Of a DNA stretch of 64,000 bases, positions 1-11,390 are shown piece after piece; positions within the stretch are counted from its first letter, which is position 1, and the number at the start of each line of letters is the position of its first letter. Both the position numbers and the translations under genes were made by a program. This DNA comes from Symbiodinium natans. Taxonomy: Eukaryota; Sar; Dinophyceae; Suessiales; Symbiodiniaceae. The stretch lies in NCBI GenBank assembly GCA_905221605.1, contig CAJNDS010002115.1, forward strand, positions 251,501-315,500, written 5' to 3'. A model generated the notes under the pieces. That model did not search any database, had not been told where the DNA came from, and saw nothing but the letters and a program-made list of their open reading frames with translations.

Positions 1-120
1 CAACTCTTCAGGTGCTGTTGTCAGATGGGCTTTGAGAAAGCTTTTCGTACGATAATGCAGGATGTCGGGATCATATACGGTTCGACCCTTCAGGTTTTCT
101 TGTACAGTACGGGGAGTGTG

Positions 121-1135
<1,015 letters not shown>

Positions 1136-1514
1136 GGGCTACGGACAGGGCGCTAGTCTCTGGACTTGGGCAAGTCTAGTTTGCGGCCGGGGTGCTCTGT
1201 AGAATGAGTTTAGGGTACTTCAGTTGGACGTGCCTAAGGTCGTGGCGTTCCTGGCAGTGTCTTTATTGATCATTGTTGTGTTATGTTTGTAGGTGCTGTT
1301 GTTTTTTTTTCCTTGTTTTGTGTGTTGGGTGTTAGCTGGGCTAACTGTTTCACATCTTTGGTTGTAATCTACCCTTCCGCAGGTTTGTCATAGAGTAGCG
1401 ATACCCGCTTTATGAGATACCGGGTTCCCCTCCCGCCCTTAGGGCTTTTGGGGCACTTGGGTTCAGAAGGTCTGAGCGCTTACAATTCTGGTCTTCTGCT
1501 CTGAGTCCTTTTAG
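1136..1514. other. No gene seen; unique sequence
   Basis: This non-repetitive stretch separates the GT block from the first candidate exon. It includes a T-rich patch near 1300 and ends in a pyrimidine-rich tract ending TTTTAG, which would serve as the acceptor of the next exon. I see no other feature. Confidence 0.5.
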
Positions 1515-1572
1515 AATGTGGACCTGGTTCTTATACTTGAAGAGTTGACCACGAGACTTCTGGCGATCAAGG
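1515..1572 (+). CDS. Candidate exon: leucine-rich helix
   Basis: The acceptor is a pyrimidine-rich tract ending TTTTAG at 1514 and the donor GT is at 1573. The frame starting at 1515 reads NVDLVLILEELTTRLLAIK and leaves one base over. The next candidate exon (1791) supplies the two missing bases, and its matching frame is open and helix-like. Function is unknown. A chance open segment is the alternative. Confidence 0.4.
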
Positions 1573-1683
1573 GTTGCTGGGAGCAGGATGCCGAAATTTG
1601 GGAGGGCCTGGGGGGTTGCAAGATGAAATCTGTAGTAGGAGCCTTCAGTTTGGCACTTCAGAAAGCTTCTAACCTTTGCTCTT

Positions 1684-1769
1684 GGGATGTTCCCCCTTGT
1701 ACTAAGAGTCCGTCAGAGGGATTAGAGTACCCCCAATTATATCCCTGTTAAGGAGCTGAAATCCCAACT
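1684..1769. mobile_element. MITE-like palindrome, family M2
   Basis: It begins GGGATGTTCCCCCTTGTACTA and ends with a degenerate inverted copy (TCCCAAC). The interior carries GGGATTA...TATCCCT. It matches the M2 elements at 23341, 26131, 28288, 33668 and 41878. The right end is the most diverged of the set. Confidence 0.5.
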
Positions 1770-1790
1770 TCTATAACCTTTGCTCCTCAG

Positions 1791-1843
1791 ATCAATGGCG
1801 TGACGCAGCCGCTGTGGACAAAGCTACATGCACGAAAGCCCGA
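1791..1843 (+). CDS. Candidate exon, phase-linked to the previous one
   Basis: The acceptor is TGCTCCTCAG ending at 1790 and the donor GTACTG is at 1844. If the leftover base of exon 1515-1572 is used, the frame reads DQWRDAAAVDKATCTKAR and ends on a codon boundary. Another frame is open through the same DNA (INGVTQPLWTKL...), so the frame call rests on phase linkage to the upstream exon. Confidence 0.38.
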
Positions 1844-1883
1844 GTACTGCGAGGAGGCGCCCGAGAAGCTTTGCGATTCGCTT

Positions 1884-1979
1884 CCCTAAACCCTAAACCC
1901 TAAACCCTAAACCCTAAACCCTGAACCCTGAACCCTGAACCCTGAACCCTGACCCCTAAACCCTAAACCCTTAACCCTT
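1884..1979. repeat. CCCTAAA array with CCCTGAA variants
   Basis: Telomere-type heptamers in CCCTAAA orientation. A block of CCCTGAA lies in the middle. The array sits immediately before candidate exon 1985-2083, close enough to act as its branch-point and pyrimidine region. Confidence 0.95.
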
Positions 1980-1984
1980 CAAAG

Positions 1985-2083
1985 CTGAGCTCCCAAAAGC
2001 CGGCTCGGGAAACCGGGGCACTGAGAGGCAGCAAGCACTTCGATGTTTGGGGTGAAGCTAAGAAGCGAAGAAGAAGAAGAAGG
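1985..2083 (+). CDS. Candidate exon ending in a basic tract
   Basis: The acceptor AAG lies five bases after a CCCTAAA array and the donor is GTCGCAG at 2084. The exon is 99 nt, phase 0 at both ends, and open in one frame. The peptide ends in a run of lysine and arginine (KKRRRRR) encoded by an AGA/AAG tract. A TTTAGGG array begins 25 bases after the donor. A basic, possibly nuclear-targeting segment is one reading; a purine microsatellite is the dull alternative. Confidence 0.33.
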
Positions 2084-2107
2084 GTCGCAGCTTTGAAGGG
2101 TCTGGGT

Positions 2108-2182
2108 GTAGGGTTTCGGGTTTAGGGTTTTAGGGTTTTAGGGTTTTAGGGTTTAGGGTGTAGGGTTTAGGGTTTTAGGGTT
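2108..2182. repeat. TTTAGGG array
   Basis: Telomere-type heptamers with TTTTAGGG octamer variants, opposite in orientation to the array at 1884. It follows candidate exon 1985-2083. Confidence 0.95.
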
Positions 2183-2913
2183 GTGTCTTGTGGCTGTAGG
2201 CCCTTCACCAATCGCGATGGTTTGAGGGCATCACGGTTGGGTTCCTCAAAAACTTAGATGCTGCGGACGCGAGGCCAGCGGGAAGAAGGAGCCACAAGGG
2301 CTTCCTTCCGACTGCATCGCAGAGGAGGCGGGCGTAGGCCTCAAAGACTAGGACGGCTACTCCTTTTACGTGCAGGTTCCATGGGCAATAGGCTATAGGT
2401 GTAGGGGCACTCGGGGCCTCGTTGAACCCCCAAGACTCGTGTGAGCCCAAGCGGGACCATCCTGAGAATCCTGAAGCCCCATTGGGTGGGCTAGGTTGCC
2501 TTGAGAAGGTTGTGGCTTCAGGCACGACTGTGCTTCGAGGAGGAGTTTATGGGTCGCTTTGTTTTGAAAGCGTGTGTTGCCCGGAGGCTTCCAGTACGGA
2601 GGCTCATGTTGATGCCGTCGTCGGTTTGATCGCAGATGGCACGTGCCACGCACAAGTGGTGAGGAATTGCCTTGATGCGCTAGGGGCTTGCTCGCCACTT
2701 TTGCTTTGTGATGTGCAACAAGACGTTACTCGGTTTGCTTGACCTATAGTTGTTTCTCGGTCGACTGAGTTCCATGCCGTTCCGAACACCTCTAGGGATC
2801 TCGCCCATATCCAAACAGCCCCTACAAAGTAATTCTTATAGGGGCCTTAACAATGAGAATAGGGTTTTGGGGGGGCTATTTTTGTATGATTATATAGGGA
2901 CCATACGGGAACA

Positions 2914-2963
2914 TAAACCCTAAACCCTAAACTCTAAACCCTAAACCCTAAACCCTAAACCCC
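2914..2963. repeat. CCCTAAA array
   Basis: About seven telomere-type heptamers, 37 bases before candidate exon 3001-3072. Confidence 0.95.
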
Positions 2964-3000
2964 AATCTTATAGTAATTCTTCCGACCCCTACATGATCAG

Positions 3001-3072
3001 CACAATGCCTCTGTAGGATGGCTCGGAGAGCACGGGGGCCAGCCAGGCTCCCCAAGCCAAGGAGGCTCGAGG
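3001..3072 (+). CDS. Candidate exon between oppositely oriented telomere-type arrays
   Basis: The acceptor is ACATGATCAG ending at 3000. The donor is the first GT of the following TTTAGGG array (GTTTAGGG at 3073). The exon is 72 nt, phase 0 both ends and open; the peptide is Gly/Ser/Gln rich (HNASVGWLGEHGGQPG...). Composition gives no family. Confidence 0.33.
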
Positions 3073-3219
3073 GTTTAGGGTTTCGGGTTTCGGGTTTCGG
3101 GTTAGGGTTTAGGGTTTAGGGTTTAGGGTTTAGGGTTTAGGGTTTAGGGTTTAGGGTTTAGGGTTTAGGGTTTAGGGTTTAGGGTTTAGGGTTTAGGGTT
3201 TAGGGTTTAGGGTTTAGGG
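3071..3219. repeat. TTTAGGG array
   Basis: About 20 heptamers, with TTTCGGG variants at the left end. It starts directly at the end of candidate exon 3001-3072, so its first repeat would supply the splice donor. A degenerate continuation lies at about 3325-3395. Confidence 0.95.
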
Positions 3220-3565
3220 GACCCATGCGTGGAACCAGTGTTAGCTGTCTCCATTTTTTTTCGGTCTGGGCTTCTTGGTTGAGTATACGGCTTGGGGCTG
3301 GGGCTGGGGGGCGGCCGGGGAGGTAGGATGTAGGGTTTTAGGGCTTGAGGGTTTTAGGGCTTTAGGGGTTTAGGGGCCTTAGGGCTTTAGGTTTTTTGAA
3401 GCGTTGAAGTCTTACGGGATGAGGGTCTCAGGGCAGCTGAGAGGGTGTGGAGTCTGTTCCTTTGAGCCCGAAACATCGCGAAAGCCTTAACCAACAGATC
3501 CAAACCCTTTAAGAACTTACTTCGAGTTGAGGGTTTTGGGTTTCGAGTGAAATGAATGGGCAGTC

Positions 3566-4027
3566 ATGGTGCATACATGTCAAGGGTTGGAGACGAAGAG
3601 ACGGACCTTCAACTCCCTCTTATCCCACCAGCTGCATCCTGCGCATTCCTATCCTTTAGGGATGCACGTCACTTGCAAAGCAGCCCGAAACATTGAAGAA
3701 GGGTTGTCGCCGCTGTCTCCTGCAAGCCCGACCCAAATTTGCAAGGTCCTGACACTCTTGGCCTCTAGCTGCTTTAGAGAAGCTGCGTTAGCCCATGTTC
3801 CTGGCGCCACGTTTCGCTTTATTGCCAACCTATTCAGGAAGAAGAGACTCTGGCAAGTGGTCCTGTGCTACTTGCAGCCTTGTCGGTGCACTCTGTCCTT
3901 GCAGCCTGGCAGAGGTTTGGGCACTGTAGTCAAAGTCACGAATTCCCGAGCCTGCGAGAGAGAGAGAGAGAGAGAGAGAGAGTCAAAGTCACGACAAGGC
4001 TACTTGGAGGTTCATCGGCAGTTATAA
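3566..4027 (+). other. Open region, possible coding segment
   Basis: An unusually long + strand open frame for this part of the window (about 150 codons). The part at about 3725-3900 reads like a helical protein (VLTLLASSCFREAALAHV, then FRFIANLFRKKRLWQ). The end runs into a GA microsatellite and an M1 element, so the frame as a whole is not one exon. Splice sites were not resolved and no family was recognised. Confidence 0.2.
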
Positions 4028-4125
4028 GTGGGGTTGCAAGTAGGGTAGCTATAGTTATAACTGGTTATAAGCTTCTTTTAGGGTACTTCTAACCCGACTT
4101 ATAGCAAACCATGAACCTCCAAGTA
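4001..4125. mobile_element. MITE-like palindrome, family M1
   Basis: Terminal inverted repeats: TACTTGGAGGTTCATCG on the left and CCATGAACCTCCAAGTA on the right. The interior contains the family signature TAAGTGGGGTTGCAAGTAGG...TTATAACTGG. It has no coding capacity and occurs at about ten places in the window. Confidence 0.8.
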
Positions 4126-4489
4126 AGATGTTTTGAACGAAGTTGAAGCTTCTGAAGGCACTTTCCAGGTGAAGGGGACGGCTGCGGCTTCTGAACATGT
4201 GTTCGAAATGAGGCTCTCAAGCGGAAGCAGAGAAGCCCCTCCCCCCCTAACGCTTCTTTGAGGCGTCCAGACAGAGACCCATTCAACAAAGGGACCGTGT
4301 GGGGTACCTGGACCCTTTAAGGCGTTACATATAGGGCCCTATACATACCCTTTAAGGGATTACATAGGGTTATATTCCCTCATTCCCTAAGACAACCCAC
4401 AAAATTCAGTTCCTCAGCAAGATCGCTTCGACACTTTCGGTTTCCCATCCCTTACCACTGCTGCCCAAGCCAGTCCTCGCCCCAGACCC

Positions 4490-4575
4490 CCCTAAACCCT
4501 AAACCCTCTAGACCCGAAGCCCTAAACCCCAAACCCTAAACCCTAAACCCCAACCCCAAACCCCAAACCCCAAAC
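4490..4575. repeat. Degenerate CCCTAAA array
   Basis: CCCTAAA heptamers decaying into CCCCAAA. It precedes candidate exon 4662-4691 by about 85 bases. Confidence 0.9.
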
Positions 4576-4661
4576 GCAAGGAAGGCCTCTGCCTGGGAGC
4601 TGCTGAGGCATCTGCCCCCCGAGACTAGATGGCCTCTTTACCCCCTTTATGCCCCTTCCAG

Positions 4662-4691
4662 CCCATGTTTCTAGGGTTCTTAAGGGAGGCG
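4662..4691 (+). CDS. Candidate 30-nt micro-exon
   Basis: The acceptor is an excellent pyrimidine tract ending CCCCTTCCAG at 4661. The donor is the GTTTAGGG that opens the array at 4692. Ten codons, phase 0 at both ends, reading PMFLGFLREA. Very short, so it could be chance, but both splice signals are good. Confidence 0.35.
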
Positions 4692-4763
4692 GTTTAGGGT
4701 TTAGGGTTTAGGGTTTAGGGTTTAGGGCTCAGGGTTTAGGGTTTAGGGTTTAGGGTTTAGGGG
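4692..4763. repeat. TTTAGGG array
   Basis: About ten heptamers with one CTCAGGG variant. It begins exactly at the donor of candidate exon 4662-4691. Confidence 0.95.
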
Positions 4764-5510
4764 TTCATGGGGGGTAGCTACCTGGGGGAAGCTTAGGGAG
4801 CCTTAGGGAGAAGGTGGGGGGAGTGTTAGGTTCCATACCCCCCTCTTGCAGCCATTATACCACCCCCTTACACCCTCCTTAAGTCCTTATCCCCCCCCTC
4901 TACATCTTGATGAGTGGCGAAAAAGTTCCTTCACCAGTAGCATTGGGTACAGCATCTCGCAGCTCTCGGGGCAGCGGGGGGTGTTTTATGACGTTCAGTG
5001 TGCTTTTGGGGCTTCCGCCGCAGGGCGTGGGCTTAACAAGGATTGCAAATAGGATCATTTAAGGGGTGATATGTATCCCCATGTAGACGCTATATAGCCC
5101 CAAAACAACCCCTAAGGTCCCTTATAAGGGTCCCTCTCCTTTAGTCCCTTCAATCAAAGCATCAGGGCCAAAGCCAGCCTTCTCTTCAGGGAGAGGATTC
5201 GTGGGAGCTGTTCCTGGCAATACTCCTCCACAAGGACCGGTGGGAGGGGGGTTCTTCTGAATTGGGGGGTCTAGGGTTTAGGGTTTAGGGTTCCTCTGGG
5301 AGGTCACTTCTGTACAGAAGAAGCTTGTAAGGGTTTGAGGAACTTTGGATGGTCCCCCAGGGCTCCGGACTTAGCAGCCCAGTCGCTGACCAAACTGCCA
5401 TGCCAACCCGCGCCCGTAGGTTGGCTGGCGAAGGTCTCAGAGTCTCGCCACACACACCGACTCCGTTCAACCCGCGATAAGCGCCTTCAGCCCCCCTGAT
5501 ACTACCGGTG

Positions 5511-5776
5511 CTCTATCGGGATTCTCGTACCCTGTATTTATAAATCCCTATTGTAGGGATTGCAGTACCCTATTACTTGGAGGTTCATGGCCACTGATAA
5601 CTGCCAATGAGCCTCCAAGTAGGGGGAACATCCCAACCCCTAATTGTAGGAATTATAGTACCTCTTTTATAATCCCTGTTGTAGTAATTACAGTACCCTC
5701 TTTTATGATCCCTATTGTAGGAATTATAGTGCCCTCTATTTGAAAAATCCCCAATAAGGGGGAACCTCCCAACCCC
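5511..5776. mobile_element. Nested MITE-like elements (M2 with an inserted M1)
   Basis: M2-type motifs (ATCCCTATTGTAGGGATT, AGGGGGAACATCCCAACC and AGGGGGAACCTCCCAACC) are repeated here. An M1 core occupies 5574-5621 (TACTTGGAGGTTCATGG ... GCCTCCAAGTA). The order suggests M1 inserted into an M2-derived repeat. Confidence 0.6.
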
Positions 5777-5795
5777 TCAACCCCCTCAACTTGAG

Positions 5796-5863
5796 GGAAT
5801 CGCGGCCTTCATGCTGGGCGTCACCTGGCTGCGCTCTCTTCACGGCTGGCGCGGGCCCGGCGA
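5796..5863 (+). CDS. Candidate exon before a TTTAGGG array
   Basis: AG|G acceptor at 5795 after a C/T-rich tract; donor GTTTAGGG at 5864. Two frames are open: GIAAFMLGVTWLRSLHGW, which continues in phase from exon 4662-4691, and an Arg/Ala/Leu helix-like frame ending on a codon boundary (HLAALSSRLARARR). I cannot decide between them. Confidence 0.25.
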
Positions 5864-5912
5864 GTTTAGGGTTTAGGGTTTAGGGTTTAGGGTTTAGGGT
5901 TTAGGGTTTAGG
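5864..5912. repeat. TTTAGGG array
   Basis: About seven perfect heptamers starting at the donor of candidate exon 5796-5863. Confidence 0.95.
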
Positions 5913-6296
5913 GCGCTGAGCCCTCCAGGGCCCTCCGCGAACCTGGCTCCCCAAACCCCAAAGCATCAAAACTGCAGGGCATCATATAGGGTCCCTGTAT
6001 AATTAGACTATAATTACCCCCCCCCCCCCCCCAGAACCCTATTGTACTAGTAGTATTCCCCCCTTAAGGTCCCTGTGTAATTGCACTATAAAAACAACCC
6101 CCCCCCCCCCCCCAGAACCCTATTCTAATTCTTCAGACCCCTATCTTAAGTTTTTTGGATTCTAAAGCGTAGAGAAGGGTTTTAGGAAAGTAGGCATGAT
6201 GTATAGGGCGTAGCTTAGGTATAAGGGTTGTAGCTCTTCAAAGCTTGGACGGTCGGCGCTACCGGTGCAAAGTCCTATACCACACACAAGGATTAG

Positions 6297-6427
6297 GGGT
6301 ATAAGTAGGGTAGCTATAAGTATAAGTAGGGTAACTATAAGTACGGGTATAAGTAGGGTAACAAGAAGTATAAGCCCATCAAGGGTACTTAGACCCCTGG
6401 TTATAGCTACCCATGAACCTTCAAGTA
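6297..6427. mobile_element. M1-family palindrome, left end degraded
   Basis: The body repeats ATAAGTAGGGTA(G)CTATAAGT, and the right terminus is CCATGAACCTTCAAGTA. The left inverted repeat is lost. Further isolated right ends occur at about 6449-6469 and 6693-6707. Confidence 0.6.
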
Positions 6428-6429
6428 GC

Positions 6430-7370
6430 CTTAAGCCCTAAACCCTAAACCATGAACCTTCAAGTACCAGGCAGCTTCACCCTTGCCACGCTGGTGTTTT
6501 CGTCCGGGACGCCGCCCCTCGGGCACCCAACAAGTGACAGATGTCGGAGCTTTCGTTCGGGCTTCCAAGCACTTAGTTTCTTCGTGCTTAGTGCTCTCGC
6601 CTTCCTCGGGCCCTACTCGACTCCAGTCGGAGTTCAGAGGGCTACTTGAAGAGTAGACGCTTGAGGTACCCTACCCCCCCCCCCCCCCCCCCCATGAACC
6701 TTCAAGCATGCCTTTAGCTTTGGAATGTCCAAACGTTGAAGCCAAGAGCATCCGAACTTTACAATCTTGGCAAAACATGTTCTAATAAAAGCCTTGTAAC
6801 CCCATATTCAAAAAAGACTGCAGTCATGGCACGCGAAGCAAACTTTACAAAACATGTTTGCAGCATCTTACGGCCGTGTTTAGAGTCATGGAAGTTTTGC
6901 GGGCTGCTTCTAGACAGGATAGCATATCAGGGTCCAGAACCCTTCGCCCACTCAGTTTGCCAAGCGAAAGAACTTCCCTGCAGCTGTTCTTCAGATAGCC
7001 GGGCATCGGCACGGTTTTTTGGAGCAAAGCCAGTTGGGCTTCGAGGTTTGGAGCTGAGATCCAATCCACATCTGTAAACGATGCACCACAACCCGCAAAG
7101 AGCACGATCGCGAAACTGCCGAAGCTCCTCCCTTAGAACCCGACTGCAATGGCTCCTTGTTATCCTCCTATTTGCGGTCCTTATTTAGGGGCCCCTTGTT
7201 TTCGCAAGCCCCAAATCCCAAGCCCCTGCGCGCACAATCACGAAAAAGCAGAACGCCAAGTGCCCGCAGCAGCCAACCCAAGCCATCAGGATAGGAATTC
7301 TCATCGGCCAGAGCGTCGAGGGAAGCATAGCTGGGTGCCTCTCCGGAAGTGAATGTATCGTTTCAGTTTT
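6430..7370. other. No supported gene; unique sequence
   Basis: Mostly unique DNA with a 25-base or longer C run at about 6668-6693. Several frames are open for about 60-110 codons on both strands, but none has splice signals, composition or motifs I can support as coding. Confidence 0.4.
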
Positions 7371-7373
7371 TTG

Positions 7374-7419
7374 AGGGTTTAGGGTTTATGGTTTAGGGTT
7401 TAGGGTTTAGGGTTTAGGG
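7374..7419. repeat. TTTAGGG array
   Basis: Six heptamers following a GAGG|GTTTAGGG junction. No convincing exon was identified upstream. Confidence 0.9.
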
Positions 7420-7518
7420 ATACTTGAAGCACGTAAGAGAGCCCTCCGGCAAAAAGGTTTAGGGATACAACGTAAGTAAGGAGCTAGTTGGGCTCATTGA
7501 GGTCAAAGAGTGCTTGTG

Positions 7519-7536
7519 AACCCTAAACCCTAAACC

Positions 7537-7568
<32 letters not shown>

Positions 7569-7593
7569 ACCCTAAACCCTAAACCCTAAACCC
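7519..7593. repeat. CCCTAAA / CCCTCAA array
   Basis: Telomere-type heptamers with an internal block of five CCCTCAA variants. The same variant recurs at 44938-44975. Confidence 0.9.
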
Positions 7594-8164
7594 TTTTTTC
7601 CTCTTTCCAGGCACCTAAAGCCTTTCGGGTGGCCTGGGGACTTCACTTGATGAAGGGTCCAAGTGCTCTTGAAAGGCGTGGGCATTTCCCAGCATAGGGG
7701 TATTCCTTTATACCCCAAAACAGACTAGAAGCAGGTTCCATGTTAGGAGGCAGGAGGCAGGAGGCCCCCTAAAAAGGGACCCCCCAGAAACGTACCACCT
7801 ATTTGCGGAAAACCCCCATGTCGTTTCATGATGGCAGCTCTGCCGACCGCCAGGCTTACGGGTGCCCTCAGCAGTACCCTGTGTCCCCCTCCCTCCCCTC
7901 CCCTCTTCCCCCTCGTTTTGGAGGGCGCGGTTCCCTCATGTTCCTTCACAAGCAAAACTCATGAGGAAGGGGTTCCCTTGCTCCTATCTTACTGCGGGGG
8001 GCTTGGGGCTAGCTGTCTCAAGACTACTCTTCAACACTGCTCCTGTTTTGTTGAAGCAGAAATGCGAGAACCCTGGTCCTACGGTAGACAGGTTTCTGGG
8101 GCTCCCTTTCTGAGAAGTCTCTTCTTCGATTCTTGGGGCTCATGTGTTTCCTCTTGTTTAGACG
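7594..8164. other. No supported gene
   Basis: Contains a short inverted repeat around 7690-7800 (GGTATTCCTTTATACCCC ... GGGACCCCCC), a pyrimidine-rich stretch at 7883-7915, and overlapping open frames in several phases. Nothing here meets my standard for an exon. Confidence 0.35.
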
Positions 8165-8249
8165 AACCCTAAACCCCAACAAAACCGAGACCCTAAACCC
8201 TAACACCCTAACCCCTAAACCCTCATAGCCCGTAAACACCGAAACTCAG

Positions 8250-8314
8250 GATTTGGGGCCCGGGCCTATGCAACCCCGAAGCCGAAGCCCTGCACATTAG
8301 GAGGTTCTACCCCC
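8250..8314 (+). CDS. Weak candidate exon
   Basis: Acceptor GAAACTCAG ending at 8249 after a degenerate CCCTAAA array; donor GT at 8315. With one base borrowed from an upstream exon, the frame reads IWGPGLCNPEAEALHIRRFY. A second frame runs open to the GTTTAGGG at 8339. Boundaries are uncertain. Confidence 0.2.
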
Positions 8315-8338
8315 GTCCCAGCAAAAGGCCCTGAACAT

Positions 8339-8429
8339 GGGTTTAGGGTTATAGGGTTTAGGGTTCTGGGCTATAGGGTTTAGGGTTATAGGGTTTAGGG
8401 TCATAGGGTTTAGGGTCATAGGGTTTAGG
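8339..8429. repeat. Compound TTTAGGG / TTATAGGG array
   Basis: Alternating heptamer TTTAGGG and octamer (TATAGGG, CATAGGG) units form a higher-order repeat of about 15 bp. Confidence 0.9.
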
Positions 8430-8567
8430 ATAGGCCCAGGTAGGTTGTTTTTGGAGCTTGTGAGGGGCGGACCTCCACAGTCCGAGCCCTCAACCCCTCC
8501 AAGCCTTCCGGGGTACCCACTAAGGGACTCGAGTCTAGAGAGCCCTGAAGAAGCCTTGTTGTGTCAG

Positions 8568-8661
8568 ACCCTAAACCCTAAACCCTAAACCCTAAACCCT
8601 AAACCCTAAACCCTAAACCCTAAACCCTAAACCCTAAACCCTAAACTTAAACCCTAAGCCC
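8568..8661. repeat. CCCTAAA array
   Basis: About eleven perfect heptamers then two decayed units. It precedes a possible exon at 8702-8768 (acceptor CTCCCAG, donor GTTTAGGG), whose frame is open but otherwise featureless. Confidence 0.95.
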
Positions 8662-8767
8662 TCTGTGCAGAGGGAACCCTAGCTTCGAGCAAACCTCCCA
8701 GGTCTGTGTTGAAAGCCATCGCAGCCGGGACATTCCTGTACATAGGCACCCGGAGTCGCCTTCTAAG

Positions 8768-8839
8768 GGTTTAGGGTTTAGGGTTTAGGGTTTAGGGTTT
8801 AGGGTTTAGGGTTTAGGGTTTAGGGTTTAGGGTTTGGGG
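8768..8839. repeat. TTTAGGG array
   Basis: Ten heptamers opposite in orientation to the array at 8568, with about 105 bp of non-repeat DNA between them. Confidence 0.95.
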
Positions 8840-10150
8840 TATCAGGGAAGAAAAAACGGTTTCCCCAATAAAGGGCCCCATATGAAGGGATCGTGTAACT
8901 GCCCCAAGATTCCAAGGTTGGGTCACTTGCTCTTTGGGGTACCTGCACCTCCCAAAAACCCTAAAACCCGACCCACACCTTGAACCCTGAACCCCAATCC
9001 GTAAACCAATCGACGCTTCTCCCCAACAAGCAGCAACGCGTGATGTCCCCTGCTTTGCGACTCTCAGTCAGCCAGGCGGGTGGCAAGCATCCCTGAACCC
9101 TGCTGTGTGTGAGGGGCTAGGGCCCCCGCAGTGCGACGCAGTCAGCTTGGCAGGTGGCAAGGACATCCTAGACCTGAACCCCTATGACCCCTAAATCGCG
9201 AACCCGAAGCGCTAAACCCTAAATCGAAACCGAGTACGCGAGTCGAAGCCCTATCAGCCCTAGTGTGGGGTTTTTAGTTCGCCGCCCGCAATACGAAGAA
9301 AGTTGCGCGGCAGGGCTCACGGAGACTGCCCCGGGTGTGCGGACACCCTGGCTCCCGGGTGCCTGGCGCGTCTGGCAGATGTTCGACGCTTGATCTGCTT
9401 AAATGGGAGTTTCCAAAAGTAGGGGTACCTTTTTTGGGGTCCCTTTAAGGGGAGGGGTATAAAAGGCGTACCCCCATGTTGGGAAATCCCTTATTATCTG
9501 TTTCGCTTTGAGGGCCTGTAGTCAATACTTGCCGTATGGGGTTATGTAGATTAGAGTGGCGCAGTTTGTAGCTGACATGGGGCTAGGGTTTGTAGTTGCG
9601 TGCAGTACTTTTCCAGCGTGTGCATTTTTTGTGCTGCATGTTTAGTTGATGGTTTGGTCGCGAACCTGCATTAGCCAAAGGTCTTTTCCCGGGCAGCTAG
9701 GGGTACAAGCGGCCCAAGCCTTAAACGTTAACGCCGAGAGACGGTCAAGTCAGGAAAGTATCTGCGAGTCACCTCGACTTCCTGTTTGCCTCTTGCTCTT
9801 CGGACTTCTGCCGTTTTTTCTGACTCGTGCTGTGCTGTTTTCGGACGTGGCCCACTCCGTTTTCGAGTCGTCTTCCTGACTCGCTGAGCACCCTGGCCGA
9901 GAACTCCAGCCTGAAACCAGGCGTCAGGTGCACAAAGCCAACTTCTAAAACCGAATTCTACCACATGTACATATGTGTATATATATATATGGACACACCC
10001 CCCCCCATGACCCACCCAGATCTGTTTCCCTCGTAAATACCGTTAAAAACCCGATCGTGCCCTATGCCATTTTTTGCTACTCTCAGTGGCTGTCTCTCGA
10101 CAAAACAGACCCCACACGGCCCACAAGACTGGACGCCGAGACGCGCGAGA
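8840..10150. other. No supported gene; one palindrome
   Basis: Mostly unique sequence. 9412-9491 is a palindromic element (GTTTCCAAAAGTAGGGGTACC ... CATGTTGGGAAATCC style ends). It resembles 15917-16027, so the two may be a MITE family. A short AT microsatellite lies at about 9975-9990. Confidence 0.45.
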
Positions 10151-11390
10151 CCAAAAAACCAAAAAAACCATCTTTTTTAGAGAATGGGGAGGGGATGTTG
10201 AAAAAGATGGTTTTTTTGGTTTTGCCTCGTAAAAAGATGGTTTTTCATAGAAAAACCAACTTTTCCCACGTAAAAAGATGGTTTTGGCGTGGACTGCCTC
10301 AGGAAAACCATCTTTTTGCGAGGTGAAAGTTGGTTTTTGGCTCCAAAACCATCTTTTACGAGGCAAAACCAAAAAACCAAAAAAACAATCTTTTTTAGAG
10401 AATGGGGAGGGGATTTTGAAAAAGACTGTTTTTTTGGTTTTGCCTCGTACAAAGATGGTTTTTCATAGAAAAACCAACTTTTCCCACGTAAAAAGATGGT
10501 TTTGGTGTGGACTGCCTCAGGAAAACCATCTTTTTGCGTGGTAAAAGTTGGTTTTTGGCTCCAAAACCATCTTTTACGAGGCAAAACCAAAAAACCAAAA
10601 AAACCATCTTTTTTAGAGAATGGGGAGGGGATTTTGAAAAAGACTGTTTTTTTGGTTTTGCCTCGTAAAAAGATGGTTTTTCATAGCAAAACCAACTTTT
10701 CCCACGTAAAAAGATGGTTTTGGTCTGGTCTGCCTCAGGAAAACCATCTTTTTGCGAGGTAAAAGTTGGTTTTTGGCTCCAAAACCATCTTTTTACGAGG
10801 TAAAAGTTGGTTTTTGTGTCCAAAACCATCTTTTTACGTGGGAAAAGTTGGTTTTGCTATGGAAAACCATCTTTTTGCGAGGCAAAACCAAAAAAACCGT
10901 CTTTTTCAAAATCCCCTCCCCATTCTCTAAAAAAGATGGTTTTTTTGGTTTTTTGGTTTTGCCTCGTAAAAGATGGTTTTGGAGCCAAAAACCAACTTTC
11001 ACCTCGCAAAAAGATGGTTTTCCTGAGGCAGTCCACACCAAAACCATCTTTTTACGCGGGAAAAGTTGGTTATTCTATGAAAAACCATCTTTTTACGAGG
11101 CAAAACCAAAAAAAACATCTTTTTCAACATCCCCTCCCCATTCTCTAAAAAAGATGTTTTTTTTGGTTTTGCCTCGTAAAAGATGGTTTTGGAGCCAAAA
11201 ACCAACTTTCACCTCGCAAAAAGATGGTTTTCCTGAGGCAGTCCAAAACCATCTTTTTACGTGGGAAAAGTTGGTTTTTCTATGAAAAACCATCTTTTTA
11301 CGAGGCAAAACCAAAAAAACCATCTTTTTCAACATCCCCTCCCCATTCTCTAAAAAAGATGGTTTTTTTTTGTTTTTTGGTTTTGCCTCG
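10151..11390. repeat. 1.2-kb palindrome of three plus three 218-bp units
   Basis: The motif AGAGAATGGGGAGGGGAT recurs at about 10179, 10397 and 10615, a 218-bp period. Its reverse complement recurs at about 10913, 11131 and 11337. The two arms are head-to-head with a centre near 10770-10830. Each unit is itself built of AAAACCATCTTTTTACG and its inverse, so hairpins are nested at two scales. Long KPSF/WFW-rich frames on both strands are by-products of the repeat. Confidence 0.92.
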
